From the NCBI GenBank assembly GCA_947494825.1, contig CANLWN010000001.1, positions 915,850 through 979,849 of the forward strand: DNA of 64,000 nt. The letters are read 5' to 3'. Made by a program: the position numbers and the translations under genes. Source of the stretch: an uncultured Flavobacteriaceae bacterium. Lineage in GTDB: Bacteria > Bacteroidota > Bacteroidia > Flavobacteriales > Flavobacteriaceae. This document shows, piece by piece, positions 53,719 to 62,294 of this stretch. Position 1 is the first letter of the stretch, and the number at the start of each line of letters is the position of its first letter. The notes under the pieces were generated by a model. That model worked only from the letters and a program-made list of their open reading frames with translations, made no database searches and was not told the origin of the DNA.

Positions 53719-54259
53719 CGTTATTCGTTTTTAGAATTGTCTTTAATTTTTCACGGGCATGGAACAATCTTGATTTTACCGTTCCTACCGAGATATTCAA
53801 AATATCGCTGATCTCCCTTAAGGAATACTCCTGGGTATAGAACAGGCGAAGTACCATTTGCTGGTCACCGGGCAACAGGCGTATTCCATTTTGAAGTTTT
53901 AACCGGTCCGATTCCCCTTCCTCGTAACTCCCATCCGTCTCGGACAGCTTGGCATAGGATTGCATATGCTCGCGGGTTCTCTTGTTCCTATTGAGGTAAT
54001 CCAATGATTTACGGGTCACGATCTTTGTGGCCCAACTCCCAAAGCTGTTAGGGTCTTTAATGTTACTCAACTTATTGACCATAACACTCCAACAGTCCTG
54101 TACGATATCCTTGGCAGCATCCATATCGCGGGTGTACCAGAAAGCATGCCTACATAATCGGAGATGGTACCTCTTAACCAAAAGGGAAAGTGCCTTTTTA
54201 TCTCCGGATTGATACTGCAATACCAACAGACCATCAAACGTTTTATTGGTGTTTCCCAT
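53693..54259 (-). CDS. ECF-type RNA polymerase sigma factor
   Basis: 188 residues from the ATG at 54259 (MGNTNKTFDGLLVLQYQ); a TTG at 54286 is a weaker start. Sigma region 2 (about 8-80: YQSGDKKALSLLVKRYHLRL..ARDIVQD-type segment read as AKDIVQDCWSVMV) and region 4 (about 115-180: LLPGDQQMVLRLFYTQEYSLREISDILNISVGTVKSRLFHAREKLK in stretches) are clear; region 3 is absent, as in ECF factors. The last 26 bases overlap the DUF6768 gene. It should direct polymerase to a small regulon, probably including its own promoter. Confidence 0.93.
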   Translation of the reverse strand: MGNTNKTFDGLLVLQYQSGDKKALSLLVKRYHLRLCRHAFWYTRDMDAAKDIVQDCWSVMVNKLSNIKDPNSFGSWATKIVTRKSLDYLNRNKRTREHMQSYAKLSETDGSYEEGESDRLKLQNGIRLLPGDQQMVLRLFYTQEYSLREISDILNISVGTVKSRLFHAREKLKTILKTNNDEKRSGKN

Positions 54260-54370
54260 ATGCCTTACACAAGAAAGACGTGCCAAAAGCGAAAAGGTTC
54301 AATTTGTTGTCTTTTTTATGCATTCTAAAGATAACTGATCCAAACAGGCTGTAAAATTCAATGCTATTAG

Positions 54371-54378
54371 TACTTTTG
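54371..54378 (+). promoter_or_regulatory. Bacteroidota -7 box before rlmD
   Basis: TACTTTTG, exact TAnnTTTG. Only four bases separate it from the ATG at 54383, so transcription should begin at or next to the start codon (leaderless). Confidence 0.65.
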
Positions 54379-54382
54379 CTCC

Positions 54383-55798
54383 ATGCGCAAAAAGAACAGG
54401 CGACAATATTTTGAAAAAGTTGCGGTCATCGATGCCGGAGCCAAAGGAAAAACTGTGGGGAAGGCTCCGGACGGTAGGGTAATTTTCCTTACCAATACGG
54501 TTCCCGGCGATATTGTAGATGTACAGACCACAAAAAAAAGAAAGGCCTATTTTGAAGGTGTCGCCACGCATTTTCATACACGGTCCGACAAAAGGACAGA
54601 GCCCGTATGTGAGCATTTTGGTGTTTGCGGTGGTTGCAAATGGCAACATATGGGCTATGAGCACCAGTTGCATTACAAACAAGAGGAAGTGATCAACAAT
54701 CTAAGGCGCATAGGCCATTTGGAACTTCCGGAGATTTCACCCATTCTGGGTTCAAAAGACCAGTATTTTTACCGAAATAAGATGGAGTTCTCCTTTTCCG
54801 ATGCAAGATGGCTTAGCCTGGAGGAGATAAATTCGGATACCGAAATCAAGGATAAAAACGCTCTGGGTTTCCATATTCCAGGAATGTGGGACAAAATCTT
54901 GGATATAAAAAAATGCCACCTGCAAGAAGACCCCTCCAATGCCATTCGTATGGAAATTAGGACCTTTGCCACCGCTCACGGCTTGCCATTCTTCAATCCC
55001 AGAAAACAAGAGGGATTGCTGAGAACCCTTATGATAAGGACTTCCTCCATAGGGGAAGTTATGGTCCTTGTGCAATTTTTTGGGGACGATGCGGACAAGA
55101 GAATTTTATTGCTGGACCATCTGGCCAAAAGTTTTCCGGAAATCACCTCTCTATTGTATGTCATCAACCAAAAGGCCAATGACACGATCTATGATCAAGA
55201 GGTGATCTGTCATGCTGGAAGGGATCATATTTTTGAAACCATGGAGGAGTTGCGCTTTAAAATAACCGCAAAATCATTTTACCAAACCAATTCCAAGCAG
55301 GCATACGAACTATACAAGGTTACCAGGGACTTTGCGGGATTAACAGGTATGGAACTGGTCTATGACCTATACACCGGTACTGGGACCATTGCCCAATTCG
55401 TTTCGGAAAGCGCAAAAAAGGTGATTGGGATCGAGGCTGTTCCAGAGGCCATTGCCGCTGCCAAGGCCAATGCGCTGGAGAATAAAATTACCAATGTGGA
55501 CTTTTTTGCCGGGGATATGAAAAACATATTCAATGCCGACTTTATAGCTACTCATGGAAGGCCCGATGTTATCATTACAGACCCGCCTAGGGATGGCATG
55601 CACAAGGATGTGGTACGGCAAATTATGGATATTGCACCTTCAAAGGTGGTCTACGTCAGCTGTAATAGTGCCACACAGGCAAGGGATCTAGCCTTGATGA
55701 ACGAATTGTACCAGTTAAAAAAAATACAGCCAGTAGATATGTTTCCCCAGACGCATCATGTAGAAAATGTTGTACTTTTGGAAAAACGGGCATCATAA
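54383..55798 (+). CDS. rlmD: 23S rRNA (uracil-5)-methyltransferase, RlmD family
   Basis: 471 residues. N-terminal TRAM domain (about 10-65), an iron-sulfur cluster set CEHFGVCGGCKWQH with a further cysteine in IKKCHLQED, then the SAM methyltransferase domain with LVYDLYTGTGTIAQFVS, TDPPRDGMH and the catalytic cysteine in VYVSCNSATQARDL. It methylates a uracil in 23S rRNA (U1939-type; the site is inferred from the family). The start at 54383 is set by the promoter box. A lipoprotein gene follows after 37 bases. Confidence 0.94.
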   Translation: MRKKNRRQYFEKVAVIDAGAKGKTVGKAPDGRVIFLTNTVPGDIVDVQTTKKRKAYFEGVATHFHTRSDKRTEPVCEHFGVCGGCKWQHMGYEHQLHYKQEEVINNLRRIGHLELPEISPILGSKDQYFYRNKMEFSFSDARWLSLEEINSDTEIKDKNALGFHIPGMWDKILDIKKCHLQEDPSNAIRMEIRTFATAHGLPFFNPRKQEGLLRTLMIRTSSIGEVMVLVQFFGDDADKRILLLDHLAKSFPEITSLLYVINQKANDTIYDQEVICHAGRDHIFETMEELRFKITAKSFYQTNSKQAYELYKVTRDFAGLTGMELVYDLYTGTGTIAQFVSESAKKVIGIEAVPEAIAAAKANALENKITNVDFFAGDMKNIFNADFIATHGRPDVIITDPPRDGMHKDVVRQIMDIAPSKVVYVSCNSATQARDLALMNELYQLKKIQPVDMFPQTHHVENVVLLEKRAS

Positions 55799-55835
55799 TT
55801 GCTTCTATCTTTTCCAATATGAAGATGATAAATTA

Positions 55836-56336
55836 ATGAAAAAAATAAGCGCCTCATTTCTTGTTCTCTTGGCCCTGATTTTCCTTACCAATTGTGAAAA
55901 AGACGATATCTGCGTGGATGGGGATACCCCCTTGTTGATCATTCGCTTTTTGGATGCGGACAATCCCACCGAGTTTCAGGACGTATCAGGCCTGGAAGTG
56001 CGCGGTCTTCTACCAGACGGTACCCCACTGGATGTCATTGCCAACGCCAGCGCAGATTCTATTGCCATTCCGTTGCAAATAGGTGAAAGTGGTACTACAT
56101 TCATCCTATCGCAAAATCCGACACCTACAGATGAAACTACTGTGAACCTAGACACCCTTAGATTTACCTATGGGACCAGTGAAATCTTCATTTCCAGGGC
56201 TTGTGGATTTGTTGCCAACTACGACAGTCTGGACAATGAACTAACTGCGGATGGCGATAACTGGATTCAAAGCATAGAAATAGTAACCCCTCTTGTAGAA
56301 AATTCCGTTTCGGCCCATGTTCAAATATTTCATTAG
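55836..56336 (+). CDS. DUF6452 family lipoprotein
   Basis: 166 residues from the ATG at 55836; the frame extends back into rlmD but the signal starts here. Lipobox FLTNCEKDD. The mature sequence is beta-rich with CVDGDTPLLIIRFLDADNP, a Greek-key-like pattern, and a second cysteine in ISRACGFVANYDSL near the end. Anchored in the envelope, probably outer membrane. It overlaps the following DUF6048 gene by 20 bases; the pair occurs together in flavobacteria and is probably one functional unit of unknown task. Confidence 0.85.
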   Translation: MKKISASFLVLLALIFLTNCEKDDICVDGDTPLLIIRFLDADNPTEFQDVSGLEVRGLLPDGTPLDVIANASADSIAIPLQIGESGTTFILSQNPTPTDETTVNLDTLRFTYGTSEIFISRACGFVANYDSLDNELTADGDNWIQSIEIVTPLVENSVSAHVQIFH

Positions 56337-57069
56337 TCTTTTCTTGGTACTGAGTTTTTTCGATGGGCATGCCCAGAGCAAACCTATTGACTTGCAACCA
56401 AAGGATACGGCAGATTACAGACAACCCTACGGCTTAAGGGTGGGAGTTGATCTGAGCCGCCCTGTATTGTCATTTTTTGACGAGGACTATACCGGACTGG
56501 AACTCGTAGGCGACTATAGACTGAACCAAAAGTTATATCTAGGAGTGGAACTGGGAACGGAGGAGAAAACCCAACAGGAAGACCTGTTCAATTTCACGAC
56601 TTCGGGCAGTTACCTTAAACTGGGGATAGACTTCAATACCTATGAAAACTGGTATGGCATGAACAATTCAATTTACATTGGAGGTCGTTATGCCTATAGT
56701 ACGTTTACCCAAACCCTAAACAATTTTCAGTTCTTTGACAGCAACCGTTATTTTAGTCCGGACGACTTTGTACAAGGTGCTACGGATCCTGTGGAGTTTG
56801 ATGGATTGAACGCATCCTGGCTCGAATTTATCTTTGGTGTCAAGGCCGAGCTTTTTGCCAATATTTATTTGGGAGCCAGTGTACGTTTGGGTTTTTTGAT
56901 TACGGAAAAGGAGGCGGATAATTTTCCCAACCTATGGATTCCAGGATTTAACAAGGTAACCGATGGCAGTAATTTTGGAGTGGGGTACAATTACTCCATT
57001 TCGTATTTTATTCCCTTATACAAAAAAGCGAAAAAACCAAAGGATCCGGAGGTGGAATCCGATAACTGA
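56317..57069 (+). CDS. DUF6048 family outer-membrane beta-barrel protein
   Basis: 250 residues. Signal peptide (YFISLFLVLSFFDGHAQ), then alternating aromatic strands such as YGLRVGVDLSRPVLSFF, LYLGVELGTEEKTQQ, NSIYIGGRYAYSTFTQTL, LEFIFGVKAELFANIYLGASVRLGF (in two stretches) and VGYNYSISYFIPLY, the pattern of an eight- to ten-stranded barrel. The last 15 residues are a charged tail. It overlaps the lipoprotein gene by 20 bases; a barrel with a partner lipoprotein is a frequent plan in Bacteroidota. Substrate or role unknown. Confidence 0.85.
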   Translation: MFKYFISLFLVLSFFDGHAQSKPIDLQPKDTADYRQPYGLRVGVDLSRPVLSFFDEDYTGLELVGDYRLNQKLYLGVELGTEEKTQQEDLFNFTTSGSYLKLGIDFNTYENWYGMNNSIYIGGRYAYSTFTQTLNNFQFFDSNRYFSPDDFVQGATDPVEFDGLNASWLEFIFGVKAELFANIYLGASVRLGFLITEKEADNFPNLWIPGFNKVTDGSNFGVGYNYSISYFIPLYKKAKKPKDPEVESDN

Positions 57070-57070
57070 T

Positions 57071-57301
57071 CTAGATTTCCCTAGTACCCTTCATAAAGAC
57101 CCACTTCATCAACACCTTTTCGCCCTCATCTGTTTGTATGGCGCCGAATTTAGGAGCCAATATGTTGGCCGCTATAGCCGAAGCAACTGCGAGGAATATG
57201 CGGTTTATAGGCATATAATACCCTAAAATGAGTCGGATTACAATGAACAATAGTGCAAACCCAAGAAAATTGAACAACAGTGCTCGGTATTTAGGCCTCA
57301 T
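57071..57301 (-). CDS. small conserved membrane protein
   Basis: 76 residues with two hydrophobic segments (LLFNFLGFALLFIVIRLILGYY and IFLAVASAIAANILAPKF) and a basic start (MRPKYR). It overlaps the RlmL-like methyltransferase by four bases (ATGA), which argues that it is real and co-translated. It resembles small flavobacterial proteins of unknown function. It converges on the DUF6048 gene with one base between stops. Confidence 0.75.
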   Translation of the reverse strand: MRPKYRALLFNFLGFALLFIVIRLILGYYMPINRIFLAVASAIAANILAPKFGAIQTDEGEKVLMKWVFMKGTREI

Positions 57302-58467
57302 AGTTCAGGGGGTTTGTTGAATTTTGCTTTTTTGCTGCCTTCGTACATCACGTACTTCACCAATCTAGACTCCAGATGGCTGTTGTACAATTTAATTTTG
57401 CGGGAGGGCCGCAGTCCTACGAACTTCAAAGCTTGCAGGTTGGAAGTAATAAACCAAGCATCCGTTCCAGGGTATCCCTGTTTCAAGGTATCCCCGATGC
57501 TCTCATAAAATTTTTCCATTTCAATATTGAGCCTTTCCCCGTAGGGCGGGTTAAATACCATGTGCAGTTGCCCTTCGGTCAATTTTCGGGTCTCAAAAAA
57601 GTTCTTGCGCTCCACGCTGATGTATTCGGAGAGGTTTGCGTTGGCACAATTGTCCTGTGCCTTTCTAACTGCTGACGGCGCTTTGTCATACCCTTTAATC
57701 CGGTGGTTAAATTCCCTGGTCCGGTTTAAACTACTGTCCACGATCTTTTCAAAAAAAGTCTTGTCAAAATCACGCCATTTTTCAAAGGCAAATTCTTTTC
57801 TGTTAATATTGGCCGGGATATTACAGGCAATCATGGCCGCTTCGGTCAAAAAGGTTCCACTACCGCACATAGGGTCCAAAAAATCGCATTGGCCATCCCA
57901 TCCGCTAAGCAATAGCAGCCCCGCTGCTAAGACTTCGTTGATCGGAGCGATATTGGTTGCGGTTCTGTAGCCTCTATGGTGTAAGGAGCGCCCAGAGGTA
58001 TCCAGGGCCAGGTTGCATTGGTTTCGCTGAATGTGGATATTGATGCGCACATCCGGAAATTTGATATCTACGTTGGGTCTTCTTCCCTGATCCTCCCGAA
58101 ACCTATCCACAATGGCATCCTTGGTTTTTTGGGAAACATAGAGTGAGTGGCTGAACTGCTCTGAATTTACCGTGGCATCGATGGCAAAGGTCGTATCAGG
58201 CGTGAGATAGTCCGACCAATCGAGATCGTATATTTTTTTATATAGATCCCTTTCGTCCCGCACGTAAAAGGAATGAATTGGTTTCAAAATCTTTATAGCC
58301 GTGCGCAGGCACAGATTGGCCTTGTACATAAAACCGGTATCGCCTTCAAAGGAAACGTTCCTAACACCTTCCTTTACGTTACCTGCACCGAGGTTCCGCA
58401 ATTCCTTGGCCAATATCTCCTCAAAACCGAACAGGGTCTTGGCCACCATTTTAAAATTATTGTTCAT
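57298..58467 (-). CDS. THUMP-domain rRNA guanine-N2 methyltransferase, RlmL N-half-like
   Basis: 389 residues. Starts with FKMVAKTLFGFEEILAKEL, the ferredoxin-like domain of this class, a THUMP domain (about 40-165), and a Rossmann methylase with LDPMCGSGTFLTEAAMIA and the catalytic NPPYGERL. This matches the m2G2445 half of E. coli RlmL, without the C-terminal RlmK half. It methylates a guanine in 23S rRNA; the exact position is inferred. First gene of a two-gene transcript with the small membrane protein. Confidence 0.93.
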   Translation of the reverse strand: MNNNFKMVAKTLFGFEEILAKELRNLGAGNVKEGVRNVSFEGDTGFMYKANLCLRTAIKILKPIHSFYVRDERDLYKKIYDLDWSDYLTPDTTFAIDATVNSEQFSHSLYVSQKTKDAIVDRFREDQGRRPNVDIKFPDVRINIHIQRNQCNLALDTSGRSLHHRGYRTATNIAPINEVLAAGLLLLSGWDGQCDFLDPMCGSGTFLTEAAMIACNIPANINRKEFAFEKWRDFDKTFFEKIVDSSLNRTREFNHRIKGYDKAPSAVRKAQDNCANANLSEYISVERKNFFETRKLTEGQLHMVFNPPYGERLNIEMEKFYESIGDTLKQGYPGTDAWFITSNLQALKFVGLRPSRKIKLYNSHLESRLVKYVMYEGSKKAKFNKPPEL

Positions 58468-58487
58468 ACACTTCCAGAAGAATACGG

Positions 58488-58495
58488 CAAAAATA
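58488..58495 (-). promoter_or_regulatory. Bacteroidota -7 box before the RlmL-like gene
   Basis: TATTTTTG on the minus strand, exact TAnnTTTG, 20 bases before the ATG at 58467. Confidence 0.6.
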
Positions 58496-58561
58496 CATTA
58501 ATTTTATCCCCACGGGCACTTCGCTTTCTAAATTCGTCCGAACACCTAAGCAAAATAATAA

Positions 58562-59233
58562 ATGACCTATCTATTACCTGTACTGGCGGTACTGTTAAGT
58601 TTTGTGTTTGTCTTTCTGTTAAAACCCCAAAAAAGAGATACTTTCAAGTTATTATTGGCCTTTAGTGGGGCTTTTTTGTTGGCCCTGACCATTTTTGAGC
58701 TATTGCCCGAGGTCTATATCAACACAAATCCTAAAACCATAGGAATCTTTGTGATGCTGGGCATTCTTCTACAGATTTTTTTGGAGTTTTTTTCAAAGGG
58801 GGCCGAACATGGCCACGTACATTTGGACAGTGAAAAAAGTGGCTTTCCTTGGTTACTATTTGGCAGCCTTTGCATACATTCCCTATTGGAGGGCCTACCT
58901 ATCGAAAAATATCATACCATGCTTTACGGCATTTTGGTCCATAAAATACCCATTGCCATAATACTCAGTATTTTTTTATTGAATTCCAAGATCAAACAGG
59001 GTCACGCGATACTTTTTATCGTATTGTTTTCCCTTATGACCCCTGCAGGTACCTATCTGGCAGCGCATCTCGCTTTTTTTGATACCTACTACGCCCCCAT
59101 TACGGCCCTGATCATCGGGGTCTTTCTCCATATCTCAACGGTTATCCTCTTCGAAAGCTCTGAAGGACATTCCTTTAATTTACGAAAGCTGTTGGTCATC
59201 GTCCTTGGGATTGTCATAGCGTATTTCTTATGA
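58562..59233 (+). CDS. ZIP family metal transporter
   Basis: 223 residues with seven to eight hydrophobic segments. The metal path residues sit in LFGSLCIHSLLEGLPIEKYH (TM4-like, H-S-x-x-E-G) and GILVHKIPIAIILSIFLL (TM5-like, HKxP). A histidine-containing loop, GAEHGHVHLDSEK, between helices may collect the metal. It imports zinc or another divalent ion across the inner membrane. It is divergent from the RlmL-like gene and stands alone; no Zur-like site is recognisable. Confidence 0.92.
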   Translation: MTYLLPVLAVLLSFVFVFLLKPQKRDTFKLLLAFSGAFLLALTIFELLPEVYINTNPKTIGIFVMLGILLQIFLEFFSKGAEHGHVHLDSEKSGFPWLLFGSLCIHSLLEGLPIEKYHTMLYGILVHKIPIAIILSIFLLNSKIKQGHAILFIVLFSLMTPAGTYLAAHLAFFDTYYAPITALIIGVFLHISTVILFESSEGHSFNLRKLLVIVLGIVIAYFL

Positions 59234-59312
59234 CCTTGGAGCAGCTGCAAGTGCTTTTAACCGTTTATTAATGTACTTGGAAGTATTTTTTTCTAGTCTT
59301 GCAATATCTGTA

Positions 59313-59320
59313 TACATTTG
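59313..59320 (+). promoter_or_regulatory. Bacteroidota -7 box before the Ig-like lipoprotein gene
   Basis: TACATTTG, exact TAnnTTTG, 21 bases before the ATG at 59342. Confidence 0.6.
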
Positions 59321-59341
59321 TAATCCAAACCATACAAAACC

Positions 59342-61558
59342 ATGCGTAGTTCCCTCTTTATCTTATTGGCACTTCTGTGCTGTTTTTTTATTTCCTGTTC
59401 CAGTGATTCTGATAGTACTCCGCCGCCCGAACCGGATGTTGTGGCCCCAACGGTTAACATTTCGATTGCTGGCTTTCCAAGCGCGACGCCCAGTGAACCC
59501 ATTGTGGTCAGCGGACAAATAGAAATCAACATAGACGCAAAGGACGCGGGAGGTATTGCCAAGATCGAAGCTTTCATCAATGAGCAGAAGGTGGGTGAAG
59601 ATACCACAGCTCCCTATCAAATTATCGTTGACATTTCATCTTTTGATTCCAAGGTAGGGAGTACCAACAAGTTTAAGGATTACATATTAAAAGTGTCCGC
59701 CACAGATGATGCAGGCAACGTGACATCGGTACAGCAAACGATAAACATAGACAATGAAATGCCTATGGTAAGCGCCGTAAGCCTAACCGAGGGCACGGTA
59801 ATTAATGGGGACGTAAATGCCGTAACTTTTGAGGTAACGGACAACGAAGTTTTGACTTCCGTAAAAACTTTTCTTAATGGTGAACTATTATCGGATGTAA
59901 CAGATGGTAGTTTTGAAGCCAATATAAATACCTTGACGTTACAAGATGGTGAAAACGTATTTCGGATAGAGGCCACGGATGCGGCGGACAATGTGGGAGT
60001 TTTTGAGGTGAATTTTATTGCGGACAATACAGGTCCGGAAGTTACACTTCCCAACTTAGAGGATGGTCAGATTTTAGATGAGCTTATTGTATTAGCCCCA
60101 CAGGTATCAGATACGTATTCCGAAATTGTTTCGTTAGAAGTCGTTTATGGGGATACACAGCTAATCCTGATTGAGGATGCCGTGGATTATCAATTGGATT
60201 TTAATCCAGAGTTATTTCCAACAGGAACAGGTTCTTTACATTTTATCGCAACGGACAGTTTGGGTAACGAGTCGGAAACGTCTATTTCAGTTGACATATA
60301 TAGAAGATTGATAACAATTCATTTTCCAGCAAATTATTATAATCCGGTCTTTGCCAGAATTTACGTTTTTGCGTCGTCAATGGACGGTGAAACCCTAGAC
60401 TCGAAAAGGGTTTTTCAGGATACGCAAGAAATAACCCTTAGAACCAACGTAGAAATTGATGCAGATTCGGAATTCATGCTCACCATAGGGGAATACCAAA
60501 CCGGGGCGTTTGGAAATGCAAGTGAATTTACAACACTGCAAAATTTAAAACCTTCTACTCTTGGTGTCCTAAACCTAAAGACATATCCAAGATTTGATGC
60601 CGGTCCAACCCAGCCCCTGCGGTTTCCAGCCACCGGATTTGACCCAGATGATACCCTTGGCATTGGCAGCGAAGGTTTCGGATATGGAGGTAGTCTTTTT
60701 CAAGAAATTTCCGAACTCTCCTTGGATAGAAGAAGAAACACCACGAGTACAATAAATACTGATTTTATTTACCTCCCACTTTTCAATTTCGATTTAAATG
60801 AATATTCTTATTATGTTGCAGACTGGGAATTTCCTTCAGATTTCGTTTTAACGCCGGATCTTTTCACTTCCGCAGGGGTTGAACGTAGAACCTTCGAACC
60901 CATTGTCACAACTGGCGCTTATGAATCATCCAATATTTGGATTGCGGGATACTTTAATGAAGATGAATTTCAAAACAATGTTTATCACAGGATTTATGGC
61001 ATAGGATATGGCTTTAATCCTGCGGGAGGCATTCCCTATTATTTTAACAACATTTTCGATAAATATAGATATAATGTAAGGTTAAACAGCTACTACACGG
61101 AGCGCACCGGAGAGCCTTTGACTTCCTTTCAAACGCTGGATTGGACAGTGGATTACAGCTTTGCCAACAATGAGGTTGATTTGATAAAGAGTGGTAACGG
61201 CCATAGTGTGGGTAAAATTTTAATTGACAGTAATTCACCCGTTGTAATTGATGGCTTAAATATTTCTTATCGATGGAGCTTGCTATTCGATAGTGAAAAA
61301 ATGGATAAGATTGTTTTACCAAAAATCCCAGAAGAAATTCAAACCTGGGGATTTTATCAACTGTATGAACAAAATAGTATGGAAGCTCAGCAGGCAGAAA
61401 TCAAACGATACGATGGTATTACATCATACGATGAGTATTTGGATAAGGTTATCAAAAACAATGAATTTTCGTATTTGGTTTCTCCAGTCATGGAATCGAC
61501 TTTCAAATCAGCTGTTAACGGAGTTTACTTTAAAGCACCGCACTTTCTTTTGGATTAG
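59342..61558 (+). CDS. large surface lipoprotein with Ig-like repeats
   Basis: 738 residues. Lipoprotein signal with lipobox FISCSSDSD, then a spacer of acidic and proline residues. Three tandem Ig-like units fill about 30-320: VNISIAGFPSATPSEPIVVSG..IDAKDAGGIAKIEAFINEQKV, EMPMVSAVSLTEG..FEVTDNEVLTSVKTFLNGELL, and PEVTLPNLEDGQ, each with the T/KATDxAGN-like turn of bacterial Ig folds. Residues about 330-738 match nothing that I know; they are tyrosine- and asparagine-rich and beta-like. The coding DNA of this second part is visibly more AT-rich than its neighbours. No type IX C-terminal signal is seen; it is likely on the cell surface and may bind a polymer or another cell. Confidence 0.82.
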   Translation: MRSSLFILLALLCCFFISCSSDSDSTPPPEPDVVAPTVNISIAGFPSATPSEPIVVSGQIEINIDAKDAGGIAKIEAFINEQKVGEDTTAPYQIIVDISSFDSKVGSTNKFKDYILKVSATDDAGNVTSVQQTINIDNEMPMVSAVSLTEGTVINGDVNAVTFEVTDNEVLTSVKTFLNGELLSDVTDGSFEANINTLTLQDGENVFRIEATDAADNVGVFEVNFIADNTGPEVTLPNLEDGQILDELIVLAPQVSDTYSEIVSLEVVYGDTQLILIEDAVDYQLDFNPELFPTGTGSLHFIATDSLGNESETSISVDIYRRLITIHFPANYYNPVFARIYVFASSMDGETLDSKRVFQDTQEITLRTNVEIDADSEFMLTIGEYQTGAFGNASEFTTLQNLKPSTLGVLNLKTYPRFDAGPTQPLRFPATGFDPDDTLGIGSEGFGYGGSLFQEISELSLDRRRNTTSTINTDFIYLPLFNFDLNEYSYYVADWEFPSDFVLTPDLFTSAGVERRTFEPIVTTGAYESSNIWIAGYFNEDEFQNNVYHRIYGIGYGFNPAGGIPYYFNNIFDKYRYNVRLNSYYTERTGEPLTSFQTLDWTVDYSFANNEVDLIKSGNGHSVGKILIDSNSPVVIDGLNISYRWSLLFDSEKMDKIVLPKIPEEIQTWGFYQLYEQNSMEAQQAEIKRYDGITSYDEYLDKVIKNNEFSYLVSPVMESTFKSAVNGVYFKAPHFLLD

Positions 61559-61643
61559 ATAGTGTTCAAGATATGTGGATTTTTTATGATTGTTCATGAT
61601 TGTTATTTCGGACCCATGGGTCAGCGGCCATTGGTTAGCTGAT
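61559..61643. other. short intergenic region with small repeats
   Basis: Contains a direct repeat of ATGATTGTT (61586-61594 and 61596-61604) and a 12-base perfect palindrome GACCCATGGGTC (61611-61622) between convergent genes. No T-tract follows the palindrome, so it is not a typical terminator. Confidence 0.4.
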
Positions 61644-62282
61644 TTAGAGGATATCCCAATAAATAAACAACCAATGGCTTATAGCGCCGCCCAAAACAAA
61701 AACATGCCATATCAAGTGGTTGTAGGGTATCTTACGAAGGGCGTAGAACACAATGCCCAAGGTATAGAAGGCTCCACCCAGGGCCATTAATGTTAGTCCC
61801 AGCTTGGAAGTAGTAGCTATAAGCGCGCCAATGTCGAAGACGATCAGCCATCCCATAAACAGGTACAACAACAAGGAAAACACTTCAAACTTACCGGTGA
61901 AGAACAGTTTCAGCATTGTTCCTAAAAGGGCAAGGCCCCAGACGACATATAATAGAATCCATCCCCTGGAGTCAGCTAATAGGACCACACAGACCGGGGT
62001 ATAGGTACCGGCAATCAAATAATAGATACTGATATGGTCTAAAATCCGTAGTTTCCTTTTGAGCGCAAGCTTGGACACCGAATGATATAGGGTAGAGGCC
62101 GTAAACAGGAGAACTATGGAAATGCTGTAAACAACAAGGCTGATAATGGTCTGATTACTTTGCGCCGTATTTTTATCCAACAAGAGATAAGCCCCTAAAA
62201 TGCCCAACAAGATACCCAGGCCGTGGGACCAAGCATTCCATTTTTCTTCTTTGTGATAGTCCGCCTTTTCTTCCATTCGCAT
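61644..62282 (-). CDS. TrhA/hemolysin III family (PAQR) membrane protein
   Basis: 212 residues, seven membrane helices. EEKWNAWSHGLGILLGILGAYLLL carries the first conserved SH, LLFTASTLYHSVSK the second histidine, and LIWHVFVLGGAISHWLFIYW the final H-x(3)-H pair; these three histidine motifs form the metal site of PAQR proteins. TrhA members help to adjust membrane fluidity in bacteria; the old name hemolysin III does not imply a toxin. ATG codons at 62282 and 62276 are both possible. It follows the amidohydrolase by 12 bases on the same strand. Confidence 0.92.
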   Translation of the reverse strand: MRMEEKADYHKEEKWNAWSHGLGILLGILGAYLLLDKNTAQSNQTIISLVVYSISIVLLFTASTLYHSVSKLALKRKLRILDHISIYYLIAGTYTPVCVVLLADSRGWILLYVVWGLALLGTMLKLFFTGKFEVFSLLLYLFMGWLIVFDIGALIATTSKLGLTLMALGGAFYTLGIVFYALRKIPYNHLIWHVFVLGGAISHWLFIYWDIL

Positions 62283-62294
62283 ATCCCGGAGGCC

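Noticed and set aside
61611..61622. Palindrome GACCCATGGGTC as a terminator
   Set aside because: It has no loop and no T-tract on either side.
61644..62282. Hemolysin toxin
   Set aside because: The hemolysin III name is historical; the histidine motifs place it with PAQR/TrhA membrane-homeostasis proteins.
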